Positions 52,233 to 63,655 of a stretch of 64,000 nucleotides of DNA are shown here, piece after piece. The number at the start of each line of letters is the position of its first letter. Within the stretch, counting starts at the first letter, position 1. Origin of the DNA: Sabethes cyaneus (taxonomy: Eukaryota; Arthropoda; Insecta; Diptera; Culicidae); NCBI RefSeq assembly GCF_943734655.1, contig NC_071353.1, positions 73,989,493-74,053,492 of the forward strand. The letters are read 5' to 3'. A program made the translations under genes and the position numbers. The notes beneath the pieces were generated by a model. That model was not told where the DNA came from. It was given only the letters and a program-made list of their open reading frames with translations, and searched no databases.

Positions 52233-55095
52233 AAATTATTGAAAAATATTCTTCTTTACGAAGAAAATACTCACTTATGTTAAACAAATAATATTTCATT
52301 CAGATTTTCAGGTTTATGTACCCAGCAATAGGATGCTTCTTGAAAACTGCTATCCAAAATAACAGCATACCCTGTGAAAAAAAATATCAATCAATCCGGC
52401 AAGAGCACAACTCACGTGACTTGTGCTCTGTTGTGAGAATAGGAACGATATTTAGATAAAATCATGCATTTTCCATTTTGGACTTATGGCCAACATTTTG
52501 CATCAAATACTCCTATGTGCGAAGTAAAGCTGAAATATTTAGACGAGTTGAGGAATTTCGTTTAGACGAGATTTTGAATGACAAGTGCACTCAAAACAAG
52601 AAGTCGTCAAAGTTCTTACTTAATGGTAGAGTTTTAGACCAGAGCGTAGATGCCAGGTTTTGCTCGAACGATTGTTCGAACTTCCACTTCTGTTCCGTGC
52701 TGATACGGTATTTAGTAACAGGGTATCCCTTCCAAGCCATTTTCTTCACTTATTTATCAAACCCGAGTTCGTCGGCATGATCAAGTGCTAGTGCAGCTCC
52801 AGGTATTTACTGTTTTTTGTATTGATTGCTTTGCGAAACTCGTTCGTCGACACCATTTCTGATTTCCTGCAAGCACTCATCAATTGCCTCCTACGAGAAG
52901 GCCACTCTACACGGTTCTGTTGTATTTTGCATGATGTATTCCCTGATAAACAAAAAAATTTGAATAATAAAATGTTATAAATGTTCCTTTTGCTTAAAAT
53001 ACTTACCAATTCAACCACAAATCGATGAAATAGCATACACGGTTTACGGGTATATTCAATTTTTCATTTCCACTGAATCTTATTAGGTAAAAGGTAAACA
53101 AACTGCTGTCAAAAATCCAATTCAGGTGTGTCCAAAATCTGATGGTAAGAAAATTTTCACGACACAATTTGGACACTATTTTTTGTGGTTTTCAATTAAA
53201 ATCTTGAGAAGAAACCTCCAAAATCACGTAAAATACGTCTTTCAGAATAAAACTAACTGATTTCATCAATACGAATTCATTGAATTCAGCTATTAAAACC
53301 AAATTGAAAATGTGTTGCAAATATCGTTTCCTCTTCACCTACGTCGGATTGTGAGCGGTAGATGGCAATACACTTTATGATTGTAAATTTTAGCTAAATA
53401 AAAGTAATTTAAAGTGATCCGAACATATTCAGGCTTAGAAAAGAATCCAAAGAATATTATTACGGTATCAAACCAATCGAATTTGGAGCTGCTGCGTAGT
53501 AATGTGGCTAAATAAGTTGAAAGGATCCAATTCATGTAGGGGTCCAAATCAAGTTGGTTACCCTATCGCCGAAATTTTTACCGAACGTTCAGCTGCTGAG
53601 AATTTGAGATTTCGGTAAAATTTTTATGAATTCGCTGCTTTTTAATAGCGTATTATAAATTAACCTGACTCAGGTCGATTAGCACTCAGTTTTAATCGAG
53701 CCGCTGTTGAAGTAATAATTCGAGATTGCATCACAGAGAACATATTAACAGGCTCGAAGGAAGTAATCGATTTTTTGTGTGTAAAATCTGTCGGTAGCGC
53801 CCTCCAGAAATAGTTTGCCAAACGCATCGAAAAATATCCACGTACCTTTATCAACATTTCTTTGTGGTGGAGTTACATAGCAGCGATGGCAGCGACATCA
53901 AGATTTAGTTTGCCACTTACTGCTCGAGGGGTGCTCTATTGAAGGATTACTCGTAGATTACATAATAACCTTTCACACACTTTTTGTCAATTACTTGGTA
54001 GTCTGTTCTCTGTGATTGCATCTCGGTAAAACTGACAGCATTCAGTTTGAAGCGCAGCTAGGGTTGCCAAGTGGCCGATTTTTGGCCGGCCCGACCGGTT
54101 TTTCACCTGCAAAGCCGGTGGCCGGTCAATCGTGCAAAAAGGCCGGTTTTCCGGCCGGATTGGTACTTTTTTCCTGATTTGTTAAATTTTCTGATAAATT
54201 TACTAGCAATCCTGAGCAGTGGATCATTGAAGATAGCCAGTTTTGCAGTGACAATACCACAGAGAGCAGACATCCATTTAGGAACAAATTTTTTGGGAAT
54301 TCTTGGATAAAATTTCAAATTAAAATCCCCTAATATGCTAGCGTCACCATCACTATAGTTTCCCAACTAAATGATTCTTTTGATTTGCACACTGAAACCT
54401 TTGGCTCCTCTGGCGCTAGTATATATGGACTAAAAGCGTTATGCTAGCGCCAGAAGCTAGCTGTTGTGAGTTTAGTGTAGAATTTTATGCGCCTTCAGCG
54501 ACATCATCACTAGTTTCCCAACTAATTTGACATAAATTTTATCCAAGTGGGAACCTCTCGCTTTGAGTCTTGCGGTAATATACATTAAATTGTCCACCAG
54601 CACCAGAAGCAACTAGTTGTCTTCTAGTATCTTCAATAATCCATGCAAGGTTCGTTGTGGTTTCGATTCCGACGACTACCTAAATAATAATTAACGCACA
54701 TTACACATTCCAGGCAAATCCTCTCCCCCCCCCCCCCTCTTAAGAACTCGAAAAATGAGTGTACGAGTTGAGTTAAGGCTTCTAGCACATTACAGAAATG
54801 GAGATTCGAACAATGGAATTTCCGAAAATCATCCCAAAAAATTTTCCTTCGTTTTTGTCTAATTTCGTAGATTTTTGCATAGAAAATAATAACGTATATA
54901 TTATAAGCAAGAATAGATTCGGTTTTCACGTTTAAACTTTAAATAAAAATGCTTAAAACCCATGTTTTTTTTTGCTCGATTAAAAAATTTACTTCATTTT
55001 TTTCGCCCCCCCCCCTTCAGTGGCCAAACACCGGAAGGACAAAAACTTTATAAATTATATATAATGACCTTATTTCCGATTTCGATTCTACAAAC
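52233..55095. other. Unassigned DNA with repeat scraps
   Basis: No gene is recognised. Contents: a family H right-end scrap near 52670-52705; a GGCCGG-rich patch at 54070-54165; GCGCTAG-containing scraps at 54410-54450, as in the 540-1260 array; a C-run at 54723-54737; and a dispersed repeat (CCTTCAGTGGCC..CACCGGAAGGAC) at 55000-55090 shared with 1740-1830. The short frames at 52478-52780, 53335-53547 and 53660-53857 have no family motif. Confidence 0.4.
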
Positions 55096-57364
55096 TTTTG
55101 ACGTAGGACTACGTCTTACGGCAAGTTTCGAGATAGGGTGTCATTCCAAAAAATCGAAAAATGCGAGCGTCACGAAAAATGTAAGATTTTGAGCGCTAAT
55201 AGCTCAGCGCTTTTCCAGCCGATTTTTAATACTCTTACACCAATCGATCGGAAAATCTTCTAAGAATTGACCCAAATGAAGAAAAGTATGGATTCTTGAT
55301 ATTGAACTATTGAAAAATTGAAAATAATGAACCTATGTTTTACCAGAATTCTCGCTTCGTGATTGGTTGGAAGATTCTGTACGATGATCTAAACCTATAC
55401 CAATTTGATATCTGTGCTTGGGAAGTAAGCCAAAACAAGTGACCAAGTTTCCTCATTTCAACAAGATTTCTTAACACCGCGGTTCAACCTAGAGCATTTT
55501 GATGTCCTTGCTTGGAAAGTACGCCAGAGAGAGTAACAAAGCACCCTCGTGCCAACCGATTTCTTACGAACGCGATTAAACCTAGTCCAATTTGATGTCT
55601 GTGTTAGGGAAGTGTGCCAGAAAAAATGACACAAGTTAGTTGTCCCAACAGATCGCAAATTCTTTACTGCGAGACGATTAAACCTCGGCGAACTTGATAT
55701 CTGTGTTGGAAAAATGTGCTACAGCTGTAGTGTTCGGTTATAAAATGCCTCTGTATGAATACGCATGCATGCCCTTTCATTAAAAGTGGAGTGAACAGAT
55801 GTGCTGTTGATAAAATAGGATTGAATTGGTAAAATCCCTTCAACGTGGGGAACCATGGGTAATAAAAACAATCTTTAATTTCTGTAAGGTAGCGGGAAAG
55901 CAATAGGGTAAGGAACGAGTTAAGCAATGTTACCTATTTTAATCAGTTGAACATAAATGATCCGAAAATGCACTTTTTTATTCATATTTTCAAAATCTTT
56001 TGATAGGATCATCTTCACAAATCACTTAACCATACATTTGATTTACACAAACACAATTTACTGGGTTTCCGACAAGAAATATGATGAATTAAAAATTGTT
56101 GTCCAAAAAAGTACATTTTTCAGCTGCTCTTCAGCAATCGCCACCTCGCTACTAACGAATTCATCAAATTTTCAGCACTGATTACAACCACTCTGAAAGT
56201 CAAGCACTCAATTGTCACATACCATATTATTCAGTCTCTTTTTTTCTATTATCTAAGGCTTTGTCACTAGCCAAAAGTTTTATTATTTTCTAACAAAACT
56301 GAAAACAAATTCTGAATTGACGGAACCTGTTCACCACTAGCAGCAGCTGCAGCACAACTGATGAACTATCGTGTTGCCAAGACACTGTTTCGGTTCTGGA
56401 AATAAGAATTTTAAGTTTGAAATTACCTGAAACCTCCTATGGTGAAAACGTGGTTCAATACTTTCAAGAGAAATGTATGTTCATAATTAATTTTTCTTTA
56501 TTAAAAACAACACAAAAGACAGCTTTTTCAATAATTTTCGAAGATTTTCTCAGTGATTTAATAAAGCAACGATGTGTTTCAATGTTATTTGCTTTGACAA
56601 CACTGTTCTGATCGTTTGTACTCGTATCGTTTGTACTGCTATATGTTTACCAAGGTTAGTCAAGAGAGGTTTTCTGATGTTCAAATTTGCTTTTCACCCC
56701 CGCTGGGTTACCCTTGACGATCACCGAAATTTTCAAAGGGGAAACTATTGAATGTATAAACAACGTCGATGGTTGCTAACCAATCGTTCCGCGCACTTCT
56801 GTTCTACAAACTGTGAAAACTAGATCACCTATTTTAACTCACCTTGATGTTTACCTCTTTTGTTCTCCCACCATCCTTATGAACAGCGAGTGAGACGTCA
56901 AACTCGCAGTTTCCCATAAGAACACCAGAGAATAAAAGAGACGACGAATACCGTTTGCCGAACGGTGCGGTGAGTGTATGCCCCGATAAACAATTTAGAC
57001 AGATGGCATTTTACGCATCTATGCCGATACGCTATGCCGATTACGCATCAGATGCCGATTAGTAGGTCGCGGATAGGAACGCGAACTTACTGAATAGGGG
57101 GAAAAGTTTGAGGGATTTTTTAACGGGACGGGTTTATGTGTGTGTGAAGGTAAACAAATTGATTTGCTGTTGTTTCACTCAGTGCTAATTTACGTTTTTT
57201 ACGTTTTTTTCGGAATTTATTCTTTGCTGCATACTACTCATCGGATACTGCTTACTTCATTCCATCGGAATAATTTGGAGTTTAACATCTCCCAGCGATT
57301 ATTAGTGAAAAATCACCAAAATCTACACTGCTGTTTTATTCGTCGTTGATCGTGCAAAAAAGCA

Positions 57365-58123
57365 ATGGAGTCGATCTGCAGTGCCTGTGCTTGTGATTTA
57401 GCTAAGCCAGATGAAATTATTTACAGTGGCTTTTGCAAATCTGCTTTCCACCTTACGTGTGTTAATATGTCTGCTGAAATGCGCGATGCTGTTGCTGATT
57501 GCTCCCAATTGTTTTGGATGTGCAGAGCCTGTACACTTATGATGAAAAACGCTTGTTTTCGTCAAGTTATATCGTCAACAAATATGGCAATGCAAACAAT
57601 GGTTGACGAGCAAAACAAAGTGCTGGATGAAATACGAAAAGAAGTCGCTCTCAATACTACCAAAATTAATACCATACTCGATCGAACACCGCTACCAACT
57701 ACACCACGTCTGCCGAGATCTCAACACACGTTAAACTTGCGCAAGAGGCCAAGGTTGTTGATTCCGGAGGAACCCCCGCGACGTGAAAATACATTGGAAG
57801 GTACTAGAGATATCGAACCAGATGAAGCAATACCGTTAGCTGCTGCACGAAAAGAACAATTGTTTTGGTTATATCTCTCTGGTTTCGATCCACAGGCTAC
57901 AGTAGAACAAGTCGAAAAACTTGTTAGAAATAATTTAAAAACTGACAAGACTGTGCAAATCGTTAAGCTAGTACCAAAAGGTAAATCACTCGACGAGCTT
58001 ACATTTGTCTCCTTCAAAGCAGGCGTCGATATGCAGCTGAAAGATTTAGCACTATCCAATTCGAGTTGGCAGAAGGGAATTATCTTCCGATTCCTGCCAA
58101 CACCAGCATCAAATCAATCCTAA
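57365..58123 (+). CDS. CR1 retrotransposon ORF1 protein (PHD-like finger, RRM-like region), copy 2
   Basis: This is an intact 252-codon frame. Residues 5-56 carry a PHD-like zinc-binding pattern (C5-x2-C8, C24, H29-x2-C32, C53-x2-C56). Residues ~65-110 are hydrophilic and heptad-like, a probable coiled coil for self-association. Residues ~165-250 (LYLSGFDPQATVEQVEKLV to LTFVSFKAG) look like an RRM-type RNA-binding fold. CR1-clade ORF1 proteins, such as those of insect T1 and Q elements, are known for PHD-type domains. The expected role is to coat the element RNA and accompany it to the target. The start ATG at 57365 gives the finger at the usual N-terminal place. ORF2 follows after a TAATAA stop. 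Confidence 0.8.
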   Translation: MESICSACACDLAKPDEIIYSGFCKSAFHLTCVNMSAEMRDAVADCSQLFWMCRACTLMMKNACFRQVISSTNMAMQTMVDEQNKVLDEIRKEVALNTTKINTILDRTPLPTTPRLPRSQHTLNLRKRPRLLIPEEPPRRENTLEGTRDIEPDEAIPLAAARKEQLFWLYLSGFDPQATVEQVEKLVRNNLKTDKTVQIVKLVPKGKSLDELTFVSFKAGVDMQLKDLALSNSSWQKGIIFRFLPTPASNQS

Positions 58124-58199
58124 TAATCCAGCAATAACGTCATTCACTTACCGCCGTACCGAAAATTTTATAGCTAGCAACGAACGATCAGTTTCAGTT

Positions 58200-61129
58200 T
58201 TGCGAAACCGCACACCATGCCCTGTCCATCATCCTGCGCTCCCGAACCGAAGCGAAAACAATCTGCCCGCTAACGGTCATCATTCATTCAGTCTCTATGT
58301 TCAGAACGTTCGGGGTCTCCGAACAAAAACCGATAAATTGTTTGCTGCTCTGTCTCAATGTGATTATGACGTTATCGTTTTTACTGAAACCTGGTTAAAC
58401 GATGATATTCGTAATTCTGAGCTTTCGCACAACTATACCATCTATCGCTGTGACAGAACCGCACGGACCAGCCAGCACAGGCGCGGTGGGGGAGTTTTGA
58501 TTGCTGTGAATAATGAACTGCGCAGCTCAGCTGTTTGCGTTGAAGGCTGTGATCAGCTGGAACAGGCTATTGTTCGAGTATCGCTGGGACGTTTCGATTT
58601 AATTATCTGTTGTATATATCTGCCACCAAACAGTGAGAGTGCACTGTATGAACAACATGCGTTATGTGTGCAAAACTTAGTTGATCTAGCGGGTGATCGA
58701 AATCGGGTTTTGGTGGTAGGCGACTATAATCTTCCTCACTTAAGTTGGACACGCGACGAAAATCTTAACTCACTGCTGCCGATAAATGCTTCGTCCGAAC
58801 AGGAAATCATTCTGGTTGAATCGATTTTATCCAGTGGACTGTATCAAATAAATGATATAACGAATTCAAACGGCAGGCTTCTTGATCTCGCTTTTATTAA
58901 TGATAACAATCGTGTAGAAATAGTTGAGCCGCCGGTGCCGCTGCTTGCGATCGATCAACACCATCGTCCTTTCGTTTTAATTTTTGAACTTGCCGACGTG
59001 AAGAAAAATAATTATGTTGTTACGGACCCGCTCAACTTTGACTTCAACCGATGTGATTTCGAATTGGTTAACGGATTGTTTGCTGAGACTCGATGGGAGG
59101 AACTTCTTGCTGGTTGTAGTGCAGATGAGGCTGTGTCGCGATTTTACGAACATATCTACAGTACACTTCGCGATGCTGTCCCTATGAAACAACATTCTCG
59201 GCAGCGTGGTAGTAAACAACCGTGGTGGAACAGTCAGCTACGACATCTACGAAACCGACTTCGCAAGGCTAGGAAGAAATTCTTTCGCTCGAGAGATGAA
59301 AGGCACAAAGCTGAGCTGCGTGATATTGAGAGCGAATATAACTCACTTCATGCGCACTGCTTTCGTTGCTATATTCGTCGTATGGAAGACAACATAAGGC
59401 ATGATCCCGCATCGTTTTGGACATATGTAAGGAATCGGAAACAACAAGGCGGAATCCCTCAACGTGTGTGCTATTTCGACAATCAAGCAGAGTCACCGTT
59501 AGAGTCTGCAAATTTGTTCTCGTCCTTCTTTCGAAGTGTGCTAAGTAATAACCGACCACATTCGTCTGAAGAGTATTTGAGCAGTTTGCCGCTATTCGAT
59601 CTGAACATGCTGATGTTCAACTTTTCGCTGAGTGATGTGGTGCTGAAGCTGCAATCAATTGACGCATCGAAAGGCGCCGGTCCTGACAAACTGCCACCAC
59701 TCCTCTTCAGAAATTGTGCTACGACGCTTGCGATTTCAGCGAGGATTATTTATCCATGGCGGAGGGAATTTTTCCGAGTGCGTGGAAGACTGCCGCAATT
59801 ACGCCCGTCCATAAAGCAGGAAGTACCCATGACGTCACCAACTACCGTGGTATTTCGATTCTGAGCTGCTTACCGAAGGTTTTCGAAAGTCTTATCCACG
59901 ATTCGCTTTACCCGAAGGTTCATCATATCATTTCGGAATGGCAGCATGGGTTTGTGAAAAAACGTTCTACGATTACAAACTTGATGGCGTATGTCACTTC
60001 ACTGACAAACGCACTTGAAAAGCGTCAGCAAGTCGATGCCGTTTATGTCGATTTTGCTAAAGCGTTCGACAGGGTGCCACATTTTCTGTTGGTATCGAAG
60101 CTAGAAAGGATGGGATTTCCTGAGTGGCTAACACGGTGGATACTGTCGTATCTTACCGATCGCAGTGCGTTTGTACGTATAGATGGAACTAGTTCGCAGC
60201 CATTTGAGATTCAATCCGGTCTGCCCCAAGGAAGTCACCTTGGCCCATTGCTGTTTATCCTTTTTGTAAATGATTTGTGTAGCATCATAAAAACTTCCAA
60301 GTATATGTACGCAGATGACCTGAAGTTCTTTCGTGTAGTAGCATCAAGAGTTAACTGCTGTGTTTTACAATCCGACATCGATTCCCTGCTAAGTTGGTGT
60401 ATGCTTAATGGAATGGACGTGAACGTGCAGAAATGCAACATTATTTCATTCTGTAGGAGTAGGAATGTCATATCATTTGACTACACGATGGAAATGGACA
60501 GCATCAACCGTGTCGAAACTGTGAAAGACTTGGGCATCCTCTTGGACAGTAAATTGTGTTTTGCTCAACACATTGCCGTTACTACTGCTAAGGCTTATGC
60601 TATGCTAGGCTTCATCAAAAGGAATACGCATTAGTTCAACGATATCTACTGTCTGAAATCGCTTTACTGTTCAATCGTGCGCAGTATTCTTGAATACGGG
60701 GTGCTTGTGTGGGCACCTTATTATGCTGTTCAAATCAACCGGATAGAACGAATCCAGTGTCAATTCGTTCGGTACGCTCTGCGCAGGTTACCCTGGGATG
60801 ATCCTGTTCGTCTACCTCCGTACGAAAACAGATGCGTGCTTATACGTCTACCCACTCTGACAAATAGGAGAAGTATGTTGCAACGATTATTTATCTACGA
60901 TCTTCTGGAAAATAACGTGGATAGCCCGGAGCTACTAGGTCAAATTCGGTTCAACGTACCTCCTAGGCTTACCCGTCGAGCGGATTTCTTCCGGCTTCCT
61001 TTACACCGTACTCTTTTCGCCCGAAATAACCCGATTGATGTGTGTTCCCGCGAATTTAATAGTGTATCTGACTATTATGAGTTTAATGTAACTAGAACAA
61101 CTTTTAAAAATAGAATAAGTTTACATTAA
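58200..61129 (+). pseudogene. CR1 retrotransposon ORF2: endonuclease-reverse transcriptase, copy 2
   Basis: The AP-like endonuclease (58290-59000) has VQNVRGLRTK, FTETWLND (catalytic Glu), VVGDYNLPHLSW (Asp/Asn) and LDLAFINDN, and ends at DQHHRPFVLIFEL. A basic linker (WWNSQLRHLRNRLRKARKKF) leads to the reverse transcriptase. Near 59750 a net 7-bp loss relative to copy 1 shifts the frame. The next frame (59714-60634) carries TPVHKAGSTHDVTNYRGIS, AVYVDFAKAFDRVPH, GLPQGSHLGPLLFILFVNDL and the YADD box. TAG at 60632-60634 interrupts it, and the same frame continues to 61129 (EYGVLVWAPY..). The frame is open upstream into ORF1 with no in-frame ATG before the endonuclease, so its start is unclear. 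Two lesions make it inactive, yet domains are otherwise well preserved, so it is fairly recent. Confidence 0.85.
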
Positions 61130-61191
61130 GAACTGTCTGTACGATATAATCGAAGACCAGGAAATAAATTTAAAAATAAAAAAAAAAAAAA
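61130..61191 (+). other. CR1 copy 2 3' UTR and A-rich tail
   Basis: A short 3' UTR with AATAAA (61162-61167) ends in an A run at 61178-61190. No target duplication matching the following TTCAGATTTCAGG was found upstream, so the 5' boundary of the element, somewhere between about 56650 and 57360, is unresolved. Confidence 0.55.
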
Positions 61192-62476
61192 TTCAGATTT
61201 CAGGATTGCTTAAAATAGCACCTTGCGGGTGAAAATGGGTTCGGTGTGTTCAAAATTAGTTCCGCCGCTCCAACTTTTAAAGCAAAAAATCAAAAGTTTA
61301 GCTCAACAATAGTGTCTTCCAATGGTAACAGCTTGAAGAACTAAAGATAGCAAGAAGATTGGTATGCTGATATCCCCCACTTAGTCAACCCATCGCTTGT
61401 AATAAAGTAAAACAATCAGTGACCCGCTTAGACTGCTTAAAACTAGTTCTTTACCCTAGTTTGTGTTCTTGATTTTGTTACATTGTTTTCAAATAATAGT
61501 TTTCCAGTGCCATGCGAAAGAAACTATAACGCCACCCAAGGAACATTTTGACGTAGAACTACGTCTTACCGCAGGGTGTCAATCCAAAATTTGGATTCAA
61601 CCCAGCGTCACGAAAGAATCAAAGATTTTGAACGCTGATAGCTCTGCCAATTATGAATGGATTTTCATGGTTTAGATACCGATCGACTCATAAAAGATGT
61701 AGCAATTATGAGATTTCTATTGCAACATTCTTTTTCAATCAATCACTAATTAGTAAAAATTACCGAACAGTTTCAAGGTCAAATTATCCCATGCATTTTC
61801 TTTGTGATCGCCTTGCTCCACAGGCAGGGACGACAGTTAAATACACCATCTGTTTGTTGTGATTTCGATTACTTCATGTTTAGAAAAAAAAACTACAAGG
61901 TATACAGCCCTAAGGGTTGTACGAAAGGGCGACGTAGGACTATATCAAATCATTAGATCAAAGACTAATGTAAACTGCATTTCTGGCGTATGTATGTTTA
62001 TAAGAATCTGTGAGTGCCATTGTTTAAGTGAATGTTTAAAATAGATGAGCGAAATATTCAGATTCATTTCTTCATTGAATGCAATGGTGGCTTTGAAAAT
62101 ACGTTGACGGGGGTAGATGAGTACAACGCCGGAAATCATTGAGACATAGAGATTTCTCTATGTCAAAGCCAGAGAAAGCACGTTCACCGCAAATAAGACG
62201 TGCCATTCGAATGTACTTCGCTTTTGACATGAATGGCAACAGGCACGTAAGTTAGCGGCGTCGATTCACTGTCTTTTCCTCCGAGAAGGTTTTACTAGTT
62301 TAGTTTCACAGCTTACCGCTTGTAATCAGGAACCGAAACGATTACATTTTTTTTATACATTTGCCAGTATGCAGTGCCATGTTCGAATCTCAGTCAATAC
62401 GGTCACGTCGTATTGTTTCTGTATCGAGAGAGCCTATTTGTTGATGTGTTGAAATTAGCTGAAATACGTGCATGAT

Positions 62477-62884
62477 CAGGGATGGAAAAAAATCGCTTCT
62501 AGCGATCAAGATCACAGAAGCGATTAGATTCAGATTCGTTGACATCACTCCTTGTAAGCGACAAACACTTTGTCGCGATCCGAACAGATTACGACAAACC
62601 TCATGTCAGATCATGTTCATTGCATGATTGCGTTGGGAAATATAACAGATACAGACGATTGGTTGTGTGCATCGTATGAATCACAATACAAACAACATGT
62701 GTGACCTTTTTTCTCGCAGCTAAGTAAGATGTAACACTGTGATCGACTGCTGAGACTGTTTAGAGAACAAAATCTTGTGCTCAACGCTGAAGATTCACTG
62801 TTTGTCATGATCTGTACGGATCATGATCTGTGCGTGTGGCGATAACTCACAGATTTGATCAAAATCACTGATCTTCCATCCCTG
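62477..62884. mobile_element. 408-bp hAT MITE
   Basis: The termini CAGGGATGGAAAAAAATCGC and, inverted, CAGGGATGGAAGATCAGTGA share CAGGGATGGAA. A perfect 8-bp duplication, TGCATGAT, flanks it (62469-62476; 62885-62892). This is the hAT pattern. Subterminal GATCATGATC and TGATCTGT motifs recur internally. It is non-coding. Confidence 0.85.
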
Positions 62885-63220
62885 TGCATGATAATAAGCA
62901 AACATTCTTATTTCACATTCACATGCCAAATTTGGTTCCATTTGCTTGATTAGTGCTCGAGTTATCAGGAAATTTGTATTTCAATTGTATGGGAGCCCCC
63001 CTCTTAGAAAGAGAAGGGGTCACAATTCACCATAGAAAAAAAACCTTGCCTTCTGAAACCTGTACATGCCGAATTTGGTTGCATTTGCTTGATTAATTCT
63101 CGAGTTCTGTCAAAATTAGGAGCCCCCCCGCCTCTTACGCCCTCTTTAAAATTGCTCTCCTAACCCCCCCCCCCCCCTCCCTATAAAATTTCTGATCATT
63201 TTATCTGTCCAACAACATAT

Positions 63221-63655
63221 ACCGTGTACCCCCGTTGGTATGACCTTCTTTAATCTGAACATACTTAATCTGTACCCCGGTGGTATGAATGCGTTCACAT
63301 TAAAAACCGATCAAGCGTCACACATAATTGACGTTAAAGTGGACCGGTAAATTAAAAAAAGCAAAAAATCTTAATGCGTTTCCTCTTGCTCAGGAGCTTT
63401 GGCAATATAGCTCATATGCAACTTATCTCTCTCCAGCACTCAAAATAGACCATTTTAGTCGAAACTGCCGAGCCAATTTCGTATTACCCAAACCGAACCT
63501 TTAGAATTCGCGCATGTTTGAGATGTTTTCAAAACGTTTGTTTTCGTCAAATCAAAACAACAAGTTCATAGGGTGCGCGTCTTGCGCGTATGTGAAAATG
63601 AATAGAGTTACCAAATATTCAGATTAAAAATGAACTCGCCCAATCTGAACGAGCT
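63221..63655. mobile_element. Insertion of unknown type in B2
   Basis: B1 reads straight through ACATATAAATTGTTCAGC, whereas B2 has about 435 bp here, starting CCGTGTACCCCCGTTGGTAT. It contains repeated AATCTGAAC/GTTCAGATT-like motifs (63252, 63619, 63641). The starting motif resembles the ends of elements A and K only loosely. Terminal repeats and target duplication are not clear. Confidence 0.45.

Larger units (their letters stand above)
55906..61456. mobile_element. TA-flanked element E carrying a CR1 retrotransposon
   Basis: The left end is GGGTAAGGAACGAGTTAAGC and the inverted right end is GGGTAAAGAACTAGTTTTAA, with TA at 55904-55905 and 61457-61458. Comparison with D1 and D2 shows that a single TA existed before insertion, so the TA duplication is real. 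This fits a Tc1/mariner-type element. Native E sequence is 55906 to roughly 56650-57300 and 61192-61456; the remainder is the CR1 copy. No transposase is recognised in the native part. Confidence 0.75.
55096..61495 (-). mobile_element. Family D element, copy 3, split by a 5.55-kb insertion
   Basis: The outer end TTTTGACGTAGGACTACGTC lies at 55096, with ~88-bp sub-repeats at 55385-55690, as in D1 and D2. It breaks at GGGAAAGCAATA (55905) and resumes at TAGTTTGTGTTCTTGATTTT (61457), exactly the sequence continuous in D1 and D2. It is truncated at about 61495, so the inner end is missing. Confidence 0.75.
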
